Part shown: positions 21,602-29,368 of the stretch, piece by piece
Position numbering within the stretch: position 1 is the first letter of the stretch
How the letters are laid out: each line of letters begins with the position of its first letter
Origin: Candidatus Uhrbacteria bacterium
GTDB taxonomy: Bacteria > Patescibacteriota > Patescibacteriia > UBA9934 > GWF2-40-263
Length of the DNA: 30,431 nucleotides
Direction: 5' to 3'
Assembly (NCBI GenBank): GCA_016208545.1
Contig: JACQXU010000008.1
Location: forward strand, 1 to 30,431
Notes under the pieces: generated by a model
The model's database searches: none
The model's input: the letters and a program-made list of their open reading frames with translations, nothing else
What the model was told of the DNA's origin: nothing
Program-made: the position numbers and the translations under genes

Positions 21602-21730
21602 GAGACCTCTGCAAAAACGCATCTTTTCATTTCACAGGCGCCCGTTGACCCCACTCAACGTAGATATGTCTACGTTTCGTGCGGCTCAACAGCCCGTTCA
21701 ATGAAAATCTGCTACTTTTTCAGAGGTCTC
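21602..21730. mobile_element. 129-bp terminal-inverted-repeat element (MITE-like) downstream of gyrB
   Basis: Both ends carry the perfect inverted repeat GAGACCTCTG, followed inside by CAAAAA on the left and its counterpart CTTTTT on the right. Within are further nested stems: TTTTCATT with AATGAAAA, CGTTGA with TCAACAG, and a central AACGTAGA/TCTACGTT hairpin. No coding potential. AAT flanks it on both sides if one extra G is counted in the left end, a possible target duplication. The termini look like those of DDE-transposase insertion sequences, but I cannot name the family. It sits between the gyrB stop and the secE promoter. Confidence 0.7.
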
Positions 21731-21738
21731 AATAATGT

Positions 21739-23730
21739 CTATACATCCAAGTTTTTTACTGTTTTTGCGTGAGTTTGGATGAACCGTTTTCGCGGAGCAA
21801 CGTCAGAACCCATCAAAATATCAAAAACTTCGTCGGCTCGTTCCGCATCCTCGATTGTAACTTGTTTTATAGTTCGAGTTTGAGGATCCATTGTTGTTTC
21901 CCAAAGTTGCGACGGATTCATTTCACCCAAACCTTTGTAGCGCTGTATATTTACTTTAATGCCTTTCACTTCCATTTCTTCAGATTCGGATTCTGGTTCA
22001 GCAATAGTTTCAGCTTTTTCAGTCGCTCCTTTTTCTCCGAGCAATTCTTCGATCGCTTTTTGTTTTTCTTCCTCGGAAAAAGCATAACGGAAATTTTTTC
22101 CGATGTTCACGCGGTACAAAGGAGGTTGTGCGATGAAAATATGATTTTGGCGGATAAGTTCTGGGAAGTAACGATAAAAAAGTGTGAGCAAGAGTGTCCG
22201 AATGTGCGCGCCGTCAACGTCAGCATCAGTCATTATCACAATCCGCTGATAACGGAGTTCTTCCATATTGAATCCTTCGCCGATGTTTGTTCCAAGCGCG
22301 ATGACAAGTGATTTTATTTCGTTATTAGAAAGCATTTTGTCGAGTCGTGCGCGCTCCACGTTCAAAATTTTTCCGCGTAACGGCAAGATGGCTTGATGTT
22401 TTCGATCGCGGCCTTGCTTTGCACTTCCTCCAGCTGATTCGCCCTCGACTATGAACAATTCTGATTCAGACGGATCTTTTGTTGAACAGTCTGCAAGTTT
22501 TCCAGGAAGAGTTAGGCCTTCGAGCGCGCCTTTTCTAAGAACCGTATCTCGCGCCGCGCGCGCCGCGCTTCTCGCTTGAGCCGCGAGCAAACATTTTCCG
22601 ATTATTGCTTCAGCATCTCGCGGATGTTCTTCCAAAAATATTTTTAACGCCTCTCCAAAAACCGATTCAACAGCTGTGCGAGCTTCTGGATTTCCAAGTT
22701 TTGCTTTTGTCTGGCCTTCAAACTGCGGATTTTCTATTTTGATACTAATGACTGACGTCAATCCTTCGCGGACATCTTCGCCAGTCAAGTTTTGATCTTT
22801 TTCTTTTAGCAAACCTTTGTTTCTTGCGTAGTTGTTGAGTTCGCGAGTGAGTGCAGAGCGAAATCCGACGAGATGCGAACCGCCTTCTGGGTTTGTGATG
22901 TTGTTTGCAAAGCAATGTACAGATTCGTGATATTCGCTTGAGTACTGCAAAGCGACTTCGATATCCATGTTTGTCGCTTCGTCATGTTTTGAAACGTAAA
23001 AAACGTTTTCATGTTTTGGTTCTTTTCCTCGGTTGATATGTTTAACGTACGACGCGACACCGCCTTCAAAATAAAATGCGTAAACACTTTTTATTTCAGT
23101 GCGTTCATCAGCGATTATCAATTTAACGCCTTTTGTGAGATATGCTTGTTGTCGAAGGTGGTCGAGAATCGTTTGAAATTCAAAAATTTCACGATCTGGT
23201 TTGAATGTGATGGTTGTTCCTGTGCCTGTTGCTTTTCCAACAGGTTTGACTTTGGCTTTTGGTTTCCCGCGTCCGTATTCCTGAACCCAAAGTTTTCCAT
23301 CACGCTTGACTTCAGCTTTTACATATTCAGAAAGTGCGTTGACGACAGAGACACCGACGCCGTGCAATCCTCCAGAGACTTTGTATCCGCCTCCGCCGAA
23401 TTTTCCTCCAGCATGAAGTTTTGTGAGAACCAGTTCAAGAGCTGAAACTTTAAATTTTGGATGCAAATCAACAGGAATTCCGCGACCATGATCTTCGACA
23501 CTTATCATGTTGTCTGGCAAAAGTCGAAGGATGATTTCTTTTCCGTATCCGGCCATTGCTTCGTCAAATGAGTTGTCCATCACTTCCCAAATCAAATGAT
23601 GAAGGCCGGTTGGGCCTGTTGAACCGATGTACATTCCAGGACGCTTTCGAACCGGATCGAGCCCTTCAAGAACTGTAATTTCTTTTGCGCCGTATGATTC
23701 GGTGGCTTTTTTTGTTTGGTTTTTTGGCAT
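21739..23730 (-). CDS. gyrB: DNA gyrase subunit B
   Basis: Protein of 663 aa from ATG 23730 (a longer frame to 23784 would read through an inverted repeat). It is the ATPase and TOPRIM subunit of gyrase. Seen: ITVLEGLDPVRKRPGMYIG, the GHKL motifs EVMDNSFDEAMAG, EDHGRGIPVD and GGLHGVGVSVVNALS, the transducer region, then TOPRIM EGESAGGSAKQGRDRKHQAI and the DADVDGAHIRTLLLT metal site, and the C-terminal RYKGLGEMNPSQLWETTMDP. A charged insert (ATEKAETIAEPESESEE) precedes the last motif. Motif spelling favours GyrB over ParE. gyrA is not in the window. No Shine-Dalgarno site is seen; the start lies next to the inverted-repeat arm at 23732-23751. Confidence 0.95.
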   Translation of the reverse strand: MPKNQTKKATESYGAKEITVLEGLDPVRKRPGMYIGSTGPTGLHHLIWEVMDNSFDEAMAGYGKEIILRLLPDNMISVEDHGRGIPVDLHPKFKVSALELVLTKLHAGGKFGGGGYKVSGGLHGVGVSVVNALSEYVKAEVKRDGKLWVQEYGRGKPKAKVKPVGKATGTGTTITFKPDREIFEFQTILDHLRQQAYLTKGVKLIIADERTEIKSVYAFYFEGGVASYVKHINRGKEPKHENVFYVSKHDEATNMDIEVALQYSSEYHESVHCFANNITNPEGGSHLVGFRSALTRELNNYARNKGLLKEKDQNLTGEDVREGLTSVISIKIENPQFEGQTKAKLGNPEARTAVESVFGEALKIFLEEHPRDAEAIIGKCLLAAQARSAARAARDTVLRKGALEGLTLPGKLADCSTKDPSESELFIVEGESAGGSAKQGRDRKHQAILPLRGKILNVERARLDKMLSNNEIKSLVIALGTNIGEGFNMEELRYQRIVIMTDADVDGAHIRTLLLTLFYRYFPELIRQNHIFIAQPPLYRVNIGKNFRYAFSEEEKQKAIEELLGEKGATEKAETIAEPESESEEMEVKGIKVNIQRYKGLGEMNPSQLWETTMDPQTRTIKQVTIEDAERADEVFDILMGSDVAPRKRFIQTHAKTVKNLDV

Positions 23731-23731
23731 A

Positions 23732-23868
23732 CCCGGTAGTACAACAATGATATTTACATCTGTTGGAATTCTTTTAACTAACAATGTTACGACTATTTAC
23801 GTAGGGTGTCGTACAAATTATGTTAATGCGCGGAAGAACAGGATACGGATCATTGTTGTCCTACCGGG
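23732..23868. repeat. Inverted repeat with 20-bp arms upstream of gyrB
   Basis: Arms at 23732-23751 and 23849-23868 pair at 19 of 20 positions (ATCATTGTTGT then CTACCGGG on the right). About 97 bp lies between them, with a smaller ACGAC/GTCGT stem. The left arm begins immediately upstream of the gyrB start codon, so the hairpin would form in the 5' leader of gyrB mRNA or in the divergent promoter region. Confidence 0.7.
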
Positions 23869-23928
23869 CATACGAAATCGGCTTCAGTTTATCACACGTC
23901 TTGTCTTCGTGGAAGAGCAAAGCCGTGA

Positions 23929-23934
23929 TATACT
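23929..23934 (+). promoter_or_regulatory. -10 box TATACT before the disrupted membrane gene
   Basis: TATACT ends 8 nt before the ATG at 23943, giving an almost leaderless transcript. TTGTCT at 23901-23906 is a possible -35, but its 22-bp spacing is poor. Confidence 0.4.
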
Positions 23935-23942
23935 TTACAAGT

Positions 23943-24763
23943 ATGGTGGAACAGAATTTTTTGCTTGAAGAAGAAAAAGAGTTCAAACGGTTTCATGGTT
24001 TTTCGGTTTGGTGGGTTGAGCATCGAGCGCTGATTAGAAAAATCGGATATGGAGTTTTCATCGCGTTTGACTCGGCTCTTCGTTTGTTTGTTTTGTGGAC
24101 ATTGCTCGATTCGTTTGCGATCAGTTTCGAAATTCCGCTGGTCCTCTTTTGCAGGAAAATGTTCGCGTGTTTCCGATCGGAGATTCACGATATGATTTTT
24201 ATTCAGAACTCACAAATCCGAACAATGATTGGTGGCTTGAATTTCAATACCAATTTTTGTTTAATTCCGGCGAGACAGAGCCGGAGATTGGCTTTTTACT
24301 TCCTGGCCAACAAAAACCAGTGATCTCTCTTGCTGTTATTTCACAAACCCAGATTCAAACAGCCGAGCTCAAACTGACTGATCTTGTTTGGCATCGAGTT
24401 GATCATAAAATCATTCCAGATTATTCGACTTGGCAAGAAGATCGTTTGCGAATTGAAGTGAGCGATATTACGTTTTCAAAAGAGACAGGAGCAACATTCA
24501 CGGTTTTTAATAACACAGCATTCAGTTATTTTGATCCTGTTTTTTACGTTATTCTCAAACGCGGATCAGCAGTTGTTGGCGTAAGCCGAGCGAGCGTTGC
24601 TTCGCTCAAAGCTGGCGAGCGTCAAGAAATTTCTCTTGCTTGGTTTGGAACACTGCCGTCTGTTGGCGAAGTTGAAGTTCAACCAGACGTTCATTTATTT
24701 AATCCAGATATTTATCAACGTCTTGAAGGCGAGCCGAGTATTGATATTCGTACGAGATATTAG
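23943..24763 (+). pseudogene. Single-pass membrane protein gene split by an internal deletion or frameshift
   Basis: The N-terminal part (from 23943: MVEQNFLLEEEKEFKRFHGFSVWWVEHRALIRKIGYG, then a membrane segment to about LLDSFAISFE) is in one frame. The C-terminal part (QENVRVFPIGDSRYDFYSELTNPNNDWWLEFQYQF through to DIRTRY at 24763) is in another, and the switch falls near 24118-24150. I recall intact Patescibacteria proteins of this type in which the membrane segment is followed by about 40 more residues before the FAIGDGRYDFY-like stretch, so roughly 100 nt and the frame appear to be lost here. The outer domain keeps strong coding character over more than 200 codons (PEIGFLLPGQQKPV, LTDLVWHRVDHKIIPDYSTWQ), so the damage is recent or an assembly artefact. 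A GTG at 24095 could start the second part alone. Its function is unknown; rodA follows directly. Confidence 0.7.
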
Positions 24764-24776
24764 TTAAGATGACAGC

Positions 24777-25895
24777 ATGCCGTCTTTATTTCGACTAGCT
24801 CGCATTCGTGTCACAAAACTGCGCGGCGCGGATTGGTATATTGTTCTTGCCGCGTTTGTACTTATTTTGTTTGGTTTGGCAGCCATTTATTCTATTGATC
24901 TTTCGCGTGAAACAGAACTTTTTCATTTCAAAAAACAATTGTTCGCGATCGTGATTGCTGGAATTTTTTCTTTTTTTCTTGCCACTTCAAATTATAAACT
25001 TCTTCGCAATTATAGTTTGGTTCTTTATTTGTTTGGAATTGTTTTGCTTTTGGCAGTTTTGATTTTTGGAACAACAGTTCGCGGTGCGCGAGGTTGGTTT
25101 GTGTTTGATCTTTTCAGTTTTCAGCCTGTTGAATACATGAAGTTGGTTTTAATTCTTTCACTCGCGTCGTATTTCAGTCAGCGTGCGCGTCCGCAATTTG
25201 GATTACGCGAATGTTTGGAAAGCGCTGGGATTACTATTCTTCCCATAATTTTAACTCTTTTACAACCGGATTTAGGTTCAGCATTTATTCTTGCAGGATT
25301 GTGGTTTTGTTTTGCGCTATTTGCCGGCATGCGTTTTCGTTTTATTTTGGCGTTGTGCGGAATTTTTTCAGGTGTTTTTTTTCTGGCTTGGCGGTTTTTG
25401 TTTGTGGCTTATCAAAAAGCGCGCATTTTGACATTTTTTGATCCTACTTTTGATCCTTTGGGACAGGGTTACAATGTAAGTCAAGCAATGATTGCAATTG
25501 GAGCCGGCGGGCTTTTTGGTCGCGGTTTAGGATTTGGTTCGCAAAGTCAGCTTAAATTTCTTCCAGAAAGCCAAACAGATTTTATTTTTGCTGTGATCGC
25601 GGAAGAATTGGGGTTTTTAGGTGTTGTTTTGGTTTTGGGAGCGTGTGTTTTGCTTTTTTCGCGATTTGCTTTTTTGATCAAAACTTCTCGCGATAATTTT
25701 TCTTCATTCTTAGTTGTAGGCGTTGCTTGCACATTCTTTTTACAAATACTTGTGAACATTGGAATGAATCTCGGTCTTTTTCCAGTGACTGGAATTGGTT
25801 TACCGCTTGTGAGTTATGGAGGAAGTTCTGTTGCGCTTTTTTTGGTTTTGTTGGGAATTATTCAAAGTGTTGTGATTCACGAAAAGAGAAGCTGA
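24777..25895 (+). CDS. rodA: Rod shape-determining peptidoglycan polymerase RodA (SEDS family)
   Basis: Protein of 372 aa with about ten membrane segments, a SEDS glycosyltransferase that polymerises lipid II during elongation. Seen: GADWYIVLAAFVLILFGLAAIYSID, QPVEYMKLVLILSLA, LQPDLGSAFI (family catalytic-loop region), GQGYNVSQAMIAIGAGGLFGRGLGFGSQSQLKFLPESQTDFIFAVIAEELGFLG, and the last motif GIGLPLVSYGGSS. The short length and QSQLKFLPESQTDF favour RodA over FtsW. TAAGAT ends 6 nt before the ATG, and the start is 13 bp after the preceding stop. No partner bPBP is visible in the window. Confidence 0.92.
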   Translation: MPSLFRLARIRVTKLRGADWYIVLAAFVLILFGLAAIYSIDLSRETELFHFKKQLFAIVIAGIFSFFLATSNYKLLRNYSLVLYLFGIVLLLAVLIFGTTVRGARGWFVFDLFSFQPVEYMKLVLILSLASYFSQRARPQFGLRECLESAGITILPIILTLLQPDLGSAFILAGLWFCFALFAGMRFRFILALCGIFSGVFFLAWRFLFVAYQKARILTFFDPTFDPLGQGYNVSQAMIAIGAGGLFGRGLGFGSQSQLKFLPESQTDFIFAVIAEELGFLGVVLVLGACVLLFSRFAFLIKTSRDNFSSFLVVGVACTFFLQILVNIGMNLGLFPVTGIGLPLVSYGGSSVALFLVLLGIIQSVVIHEKRS

Positions 25896-25919
25896 AGAAG
25901 CTGGAGAAGCTGGAGAATA
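25889..25919 (+). repeat. GAAGCTGAAGAAGCTGGAGA repeat spacer
   Basis: A degenerate tandem repeat directly at the end of rodA, matching the spacer at 12224-12274 and the C-terminal coding repeats of rplY. Confidence 0.75.
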
Positions 25920-25941
25920 TGTGATAATGTTATGTCATAAT

Positions 25942-26289
25942 ATGACTTCACTAACTCCAGAACAATGGAACGATGGTTTGCGTTTGGTTTCTTTTTGTCC
26001 GGTTTGCGAGACCCGCTTTAATCCGATGGAAGCCAAAATGCTCGAAGAAGACGGAGAAACGCGACTTTTACATGTTCAATGCCGCAAGTGTCGTCACTCG
26101 GTTTTGGCGCTTGTGATCGTAAATAAAGTTGGAGCCAGTTCAATAGGGCTTTTAACTGATCTTTTGTACGAAGATGTGCTTAAATTTCGTTCAAATAAGC
26201 ACATTACTGTGAATGACGTGATTGATGTTCACACAGCTTTGGAGCACGGGCTACAAACCCCACCACTTTACGACTCCATGACTCCATGA
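25942..26289 (+). CDS. Zinc-ribbon conserved hypothetical protein
   Basis: Protein of 115 aa from ATG 25942 (in-frame GTG 25921 and ATG 25927 lie upstream in an AT-rich promoter-like stretch containing TGTGATAAT). CPVC and CRKC, 30 residues apart (SFCPVCETRFNPMEAKMLEEDGETRLLHVQCRKC), form a likely four-Cys zinc site. The rest (LALVIVNKVGASSIGLLTDLLYEDVLKF, VNDVIDVHTAL) is a mixed fold that I recall in Patescibacteria proteins of unknown function. The last residues (YDSMTP) are encoded by the GACTCCAT repeat. Neighbouring rodA and rplY do not indicate a role. Confidence 0.75.
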   Translation: MTSLTPEQWNDGLRLVSFCPVCETRFNPMEAKMLEEDGETRLLHVQCRKCRHSVLALVIVNKVGASSIGLLTDLLYEDVLKFRSNKHITVNDVIDVHTALEHGLQTPPLYDSMTP

Positions 26290-26300
26290 CTTTCTGATGC

Positions 26301-26329
26301 TTGACCTTTTTTCAAAAGCAAGGCACAAT
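26301..26329 (+). promoter_or_regulatory. Promoter of rplY
   Basis: TTGACC (26301-26306), a 17-bp spacer and CACAAT (26324-26329) give a leader of about 20 nt before the ATG at 26357. The leader is A-rich without a Shine-Dalgarno site. Confidence 0.6.
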
Positions 26330-26356
26330 GCGCGCACGAAATAAATTGAAAAAAAT

Positions 26357-27061
26357 ATGGCAGAAAATATCTTAAACGCTACGATCCGAACTCTTGTTGG
26401 CCGAAAAACTAGGAGCTTGCGCTCGATGGGAGAAATTCCAGCGGTTGTTTACGGATCAGGCACAAAACCTGCTTCTCTTACAATCAATCGCAATGCTTTT
26501 TTGAAAACATACGGACAAGCCGGTGAAAGCACAATCGTTGAACTTTCGATTGATGGTAAAGATTCGCTTCACGTTCTTATTCAAGACACACAAGTTGATC
26601 CGCTTATAAACGAAGTGACTCATGTTGATTTCCGTTCGATTGATATGAATAAGGAAATCGAAGCCGACGTTGAACTCGAGGTCAAAGGCGAATCACCGGC
26701 AGTCAAAGCGCTTGGCGGAACGCTTGTGCTTTCACGCGATTACGTTACTGTGCGTTGTCTTCCAGCAAAACTTGTTAGAAGTATTGCAGTTGATATTTCT
26801 AGATTGGCTACGTTTGAAGATTCGATTCGCGTTAAGGATCTTATTGTTCCAGAAGGCATGATTATTATTGATCAACCCACACTTTCTATTGCAAGTGTTG
26901 AACCTCCACGTTCTGAAGAAGAAATGGCCGCGCTTGATAAAGCTATTGAAGTTGATGTAAGCGCAGTTGAGGTAGCTGGCAAGAAGAAGGAAGAAGCTGA
27001 AGAAGCTGGAGAGGCAGGAGAGGCTGAAGTTGCCTCTCAACCTACCGATGAAAAACCATAG
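26357..27061 (+). CDS. rplY: 50S ribosomal protein L25 (long, Ctc-type form)
   Basis: Protein of 234 aa that binds 5S rRNA. The N-terminal L25 domain (1-95: MAENILNATIRTLVGRKTRSLRSMGEIPAVVYGSG, IQDTQVDPLINEVTHVDF) is followed by the Ctc beta-barrel domain (96-185: EADVELEVKGESPAVKALGGTLV, DISRLATFEDSIRVKDL). A low-complexity acidic tail KKKEEAEEAGEAGEAEVASQ follows. The tail is encoded by GAAGCTGAAGAAGCTGGAGA-type repeats also present in two non-coding spacers, so the tail was probably produced by repeat expansion. The downstream hairpin repeat at 27104-27191 follows. Confidence 0.93.
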   Translation: MAENILNATIRTLVGRKTRSLRSMGEIPAVVYGSGTKPASLTINRNAFLKTYGQAGESTIVELSIDGKDSLHVLIQDTQVDPLINEVTHVDFRSIDMNKEIEADVELEVKGESPAVKALGGTLVLSRDYVTVRCLPAKLVRSIAVDISRLATFEDSIRVKDLIVPEGMIIIDQPTLSIASVEPPRSEEEMAALDKAIEVDVSAVEVAGKKKEEAEEAGEAGEAEVASQPTDEKP

Positions 27062-27103
27062 ACTTTACATTATGAAACAGGACTTAGAAATAAAACAAAA
27101 TTT

Positions 27104-27191
27104 CGCAGGACGCAGTTTTGGAGCATTGAAAAACTAGAGCGGTATCCGTAGATACCGTGAGGATTTTTCAATGCGAAAAACAAGTCCTGCG
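27104..27191 (+). repeat. Structured hairpin repeat, copy 2
   Basis: It folds as CGCAGGAC/GTCCTGCG (outer), GTTTT/AAAAC, CATTGAAAAA/TTTTTCAATG, an internal loop with TGAGGA, and CGGTATC/GATACCG with a CGTA loop. Conserved with copy 1 (minus strand, 1-95) are GC(A/G)GTTTTG, GTATC(C/T)GTAGATAC, TGAGGATTTTTC and GAAAAACAAG. The stems differ by paired changes. It lies between rplY and the DUF3048 gene, on the transcribed strand of both, ending 36 bp before the preferred start. Confidence 0.75.
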
Positions 27192-27226
27192 CAATTTTGG
27201 ATATTTATGGAGTTGTGTTTCATAAT

Positions 27227-28291
27227 GTGAAGTCTATCAAACTTAGTTTGAACGCAAGAGTTTATTACGCAATCGTGGCGATCGCCATCGCGATTGCGTT
27301 TTTGTTTGCGGCATGGTTGCCGAATATGATCAGCGGCGCCAGTCTTACTATCACAACAAATGATAATCAAAACACAAAAGTTTCTGTTGGACGTCATCCG
27401 CTCACTGGTTTTCCAGTTTACGAACAAACCGGATTGCCACAGGTTTTTGGAGTGATGATAGATAATAATATTGAGGCATGGCCACAAGTTGGGCTTGATA
27501 AAGCATTTCTTGTGTTTGAAGCGCCTGTTGAAGCCGGAATTTCACGATTTCTAGCATTTTTTTCAGATGAACAGGAAGTTAAAAAGATTGGTCCTGTTCG
27601 TTCTGCGCGGCCGTATTTTTTAAATTGGAATAACGAACTTGACGCATTGTACGCACACGTTGGCGGATCTGGTGCCGCGCTTGACGAAATTACCTCAGGC
27701 GGAACATTTGATCTGAATCAGTATTGGCTGGATGATTATTTTTGGCGTGCGCTCAATCGTTACGCGCCATATAACGTCTACACATCAACTGAATTGCTTG
27801 GTTCTTATGTGAAGAATCGTGAACAAGCTGGATTGACGCCAGGACGATTGTATGAAACTTGGAAATTTAAAGACGCGGAATTTTCTGAAATTGCGGAAGT
27901 TAAAACTTTTTCTGTAACATTCAATGCGCCGATTTATGTTGCGCAGTGGAAGTTTGATTCCAAAAGCAAACGCTATTTGCGTTTTCAGAATAAGTCCGCG
28001 CATTTGATGGAAGATGGAACACAGATTTCAGCAGATAACATTGTTGTTGTAGTGACGGAGGTAAAAATTTTAGATGAGATTGGTCGTCGAAGCGTTCGCA
28101 CAATTGGAGAAGGGAAGGTGTTTGTGTTTCGAGACGGCAAGAAATTGATTGGGACATGGAAAAAAGAATCGCAAAGCAACAGGCTTCGGTTTTATGACTC
28201 GGATGGAGTCGAATTTGAATTGAATGCTGGCGTTACTTGGGTAGAAGTGATTCCTGATGAATCTGATTTGGAATTGGGTTTTTGGTTTTAG
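27227..28291 (+). CDS. DUF3048 (YerB-like) membrane-anchored protein
   Basis: From GTG 27227 the protein has 354 aa (TTG 27197 would add ten residues). An N-terminal membrane anchor (about residues 10-32, YYAIVAIAIAIAFLFAAWL) is followed by an extracytoplasmic domain. DUF3048 signatures are GVMIDNNIEAWPQVGLDKAFLVFEAPVEAGISRFLAFF and KIGPVRSARPYFLNWNNELDALYAHVGGSGAAL, with a C-terminal SVRTIGEGKVFVFRDGKKLIGTWKKES domain. There is no lipobox Cys, unlike Bacillus YerB, so it is anchored by the helix. The biochemical role of the family is unknown; an envelope function is likely. The start is uncertain because there is no Shine-Dalgarno site and CATAAT abuts the GTG. Confidence 0.85.
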   Translation: MKSIKLSLNARVYYAIVAIAIAIAFLFAAWLPNMISGASLTITTNDNQNTKVSVGRHPLTGFPVYEQTGLPQVFGVMIDNNIEAWPQVGLDKAFLVFEAPVEAGISRFLAFFSDEQEVKKIGPVRSARPYFLNWNNELDALYAHVGGSGAALDEITSGGTFDLNQYWLDDYFWRALNRYAPYNVYTSTELLGSYVKNREQAGLTPGRLYETWKFKDAEFSEIAEVKTFSVTFNAPIYVAQWKFDSKSKRYLRFQNKSAHLMEDGTQISADNIVVVVTEVKILDEIGRRSVRTIGEGKVFVFRDGKKLIGTWKKESQSNRLRFYDSDGVEFELNAGVTWVEVIPDESDLELGFWF

Positions 28292-28334
28292 GTTTTGGGT
28301 TCAGAAGTCATAGGTCAAATGTCAGATGTCAATT

Positions 28335-29246
28335 CTAAATTTCGCTTATAATAATGCGATCGAGACCTTGGAGGTCTTTTTTTATTTGCGTTTTTGCGCG
28401 TGGGAATTGGTGAGTTATAAGTTCGACAGCTCGCGAAGATTGTGATGGATCGATTTCAATGAGTGAAAAAATGTATCTCGGCAGAAGACTTCGCATTTTG
28501 TTGAGCTGTTTGAAGAGCCGCCAATACGATTCAAGTCCATCTGGTCCTGCTTCGAGTGCCTCTTTTGGTTCGAATCGCACATCATTTTGAATTGTTTCCA
28601 TTTGATTGTGTGTTAGATATGGAAGATTCGCGCACAAAATTAGGTGTTTGAAAGGATAGACAGATGAAATTTGTTGTTTTGAAGATGCACGCATTGATTC
28701 AAAAAGATGCACGATCGGCATGAGCAAATCGCCTTCTTTGAAGTCAATAAAGTCTTCGACTTTATGTTTACTAGCATTTGTTTTTGCAACAGAAAGCGCA
28801 TGAGGTTGAATGTCTGTTGCAACAACTGGAATTTGTGTTTCAAGAGCGAGCGTGACCGCAATTGCGCCAGAGCCGGTTCCGATATCTGCAAATAATGTGT
28901 GTTCTGTATCGTTTATTTGTTCTGCTAAGTTTAGCGCCTCGTGAATCAGTGTTTCAGTTGCCGGACGCGGAATCAGAACAAAAGGATTCACAAAAAAACT
29001 TCTGCCATAAAATGTTTTTTCGCCTGTGATGTAAGCGACAGGTTCAAATGAGCAACGGCGCTCGATGAGCGACAAAAGACGTTCTTGCTGATGCGGTTTT
29101 AAAAAGTCGTTTCCATGCGCAAACAGTCGAGCGCGCGACAAATTCAAAATATGCGAAAGAATTACTTCCGCATCGAGCATCGGTGACTCAATGCCGGTTT
29201 TTTTTAATTTGTTGTTGGCCCATTGAAGGGCCTCTAGGATGGACAT
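28335..29246 (-). CDS. prmC: Release factor glutamine methyltransferase PrmC (HemK)
   Basis: Protein of 303 aa from ATG 29246, where the family's N-terminus (MSILEALQWANNKLKKTGIESPMLDAEVILSHIL) begins; a longer frame upstream runs into the ncRNA terminator and is not family-like. It methylates the Gln of the GGQ motif in peptide release factors. Seen: YITGEKTFYGRSFFVNPFVLIPRPATETLI, SAM motif I FADIGTGSGAIAVTLAL, VVATDIQPHALSVAKTNA, and the catalytic motif as ANLPYL (NLPY in place of the usual NPPY). The upstream spacer has AGGTCTGAAAGGTCGGAAAG-type repeats. A TATACT box about 60 nt upstream (29305-29310) could be its promoter. Confidence 0.93.
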   Translation of the reverse strand: MSILEALQWANNKLKKTGIESPMLDAEVILSHILNLSRARLFAHGNDFLKPHQQERLLSLIERRCSFEPVAYITGEKTFYGRSFFVNPFVLIPRPATETLIHEALNLAEQINDTEHTLFADIGTGSGAIAVTLALETQIPVVATDIQPHALSVAKTNASKHKVEDFIDFKEGDLLMPIVHLFESMRASSKQQISSVYPFKHLILCANLPYLTHNQMETIQNDVRFEPKEALEAGPDGLESYWRLFKQLNKMRSLLPRYIFSLIEIDPSQSSRAVELITHQFPRAKTQIKKDLQGLDRIIISEI

Positions 29247-29331
29247 GAAGAAAGGTCTGAAAGGTCGGAAAGTGGTTTTTTGGAAGGTCTGAAAGGTCAA
29301 GCCAAGTATAACAGATAAAAAGTTTATCCAT

Positions 29332-29368
29332 AAAAAGAAAAGCGGCGCCGAAAAGAGTTCGAACGCCG
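29332..29368 (-). terminator. Intrinsic terminator at the 3' end of the large ncRNA
   Basis: On the minus strand CGGCG (29364-29368) pairs with CGCCG (29343-29347), followed by C-TTTTCTTTTT. The stem is short but GC-only. It precedes prmC in the same direction. Confidence 0.6.

Noticed and set aside
27104..27191. Integron attC site
   Set aside because: The end motifs are in the wrong order and orientation (GTTTTG at 5', AAAAC at 3' rather than RYYYAAC and GTTRRRY), and no integrase is near.
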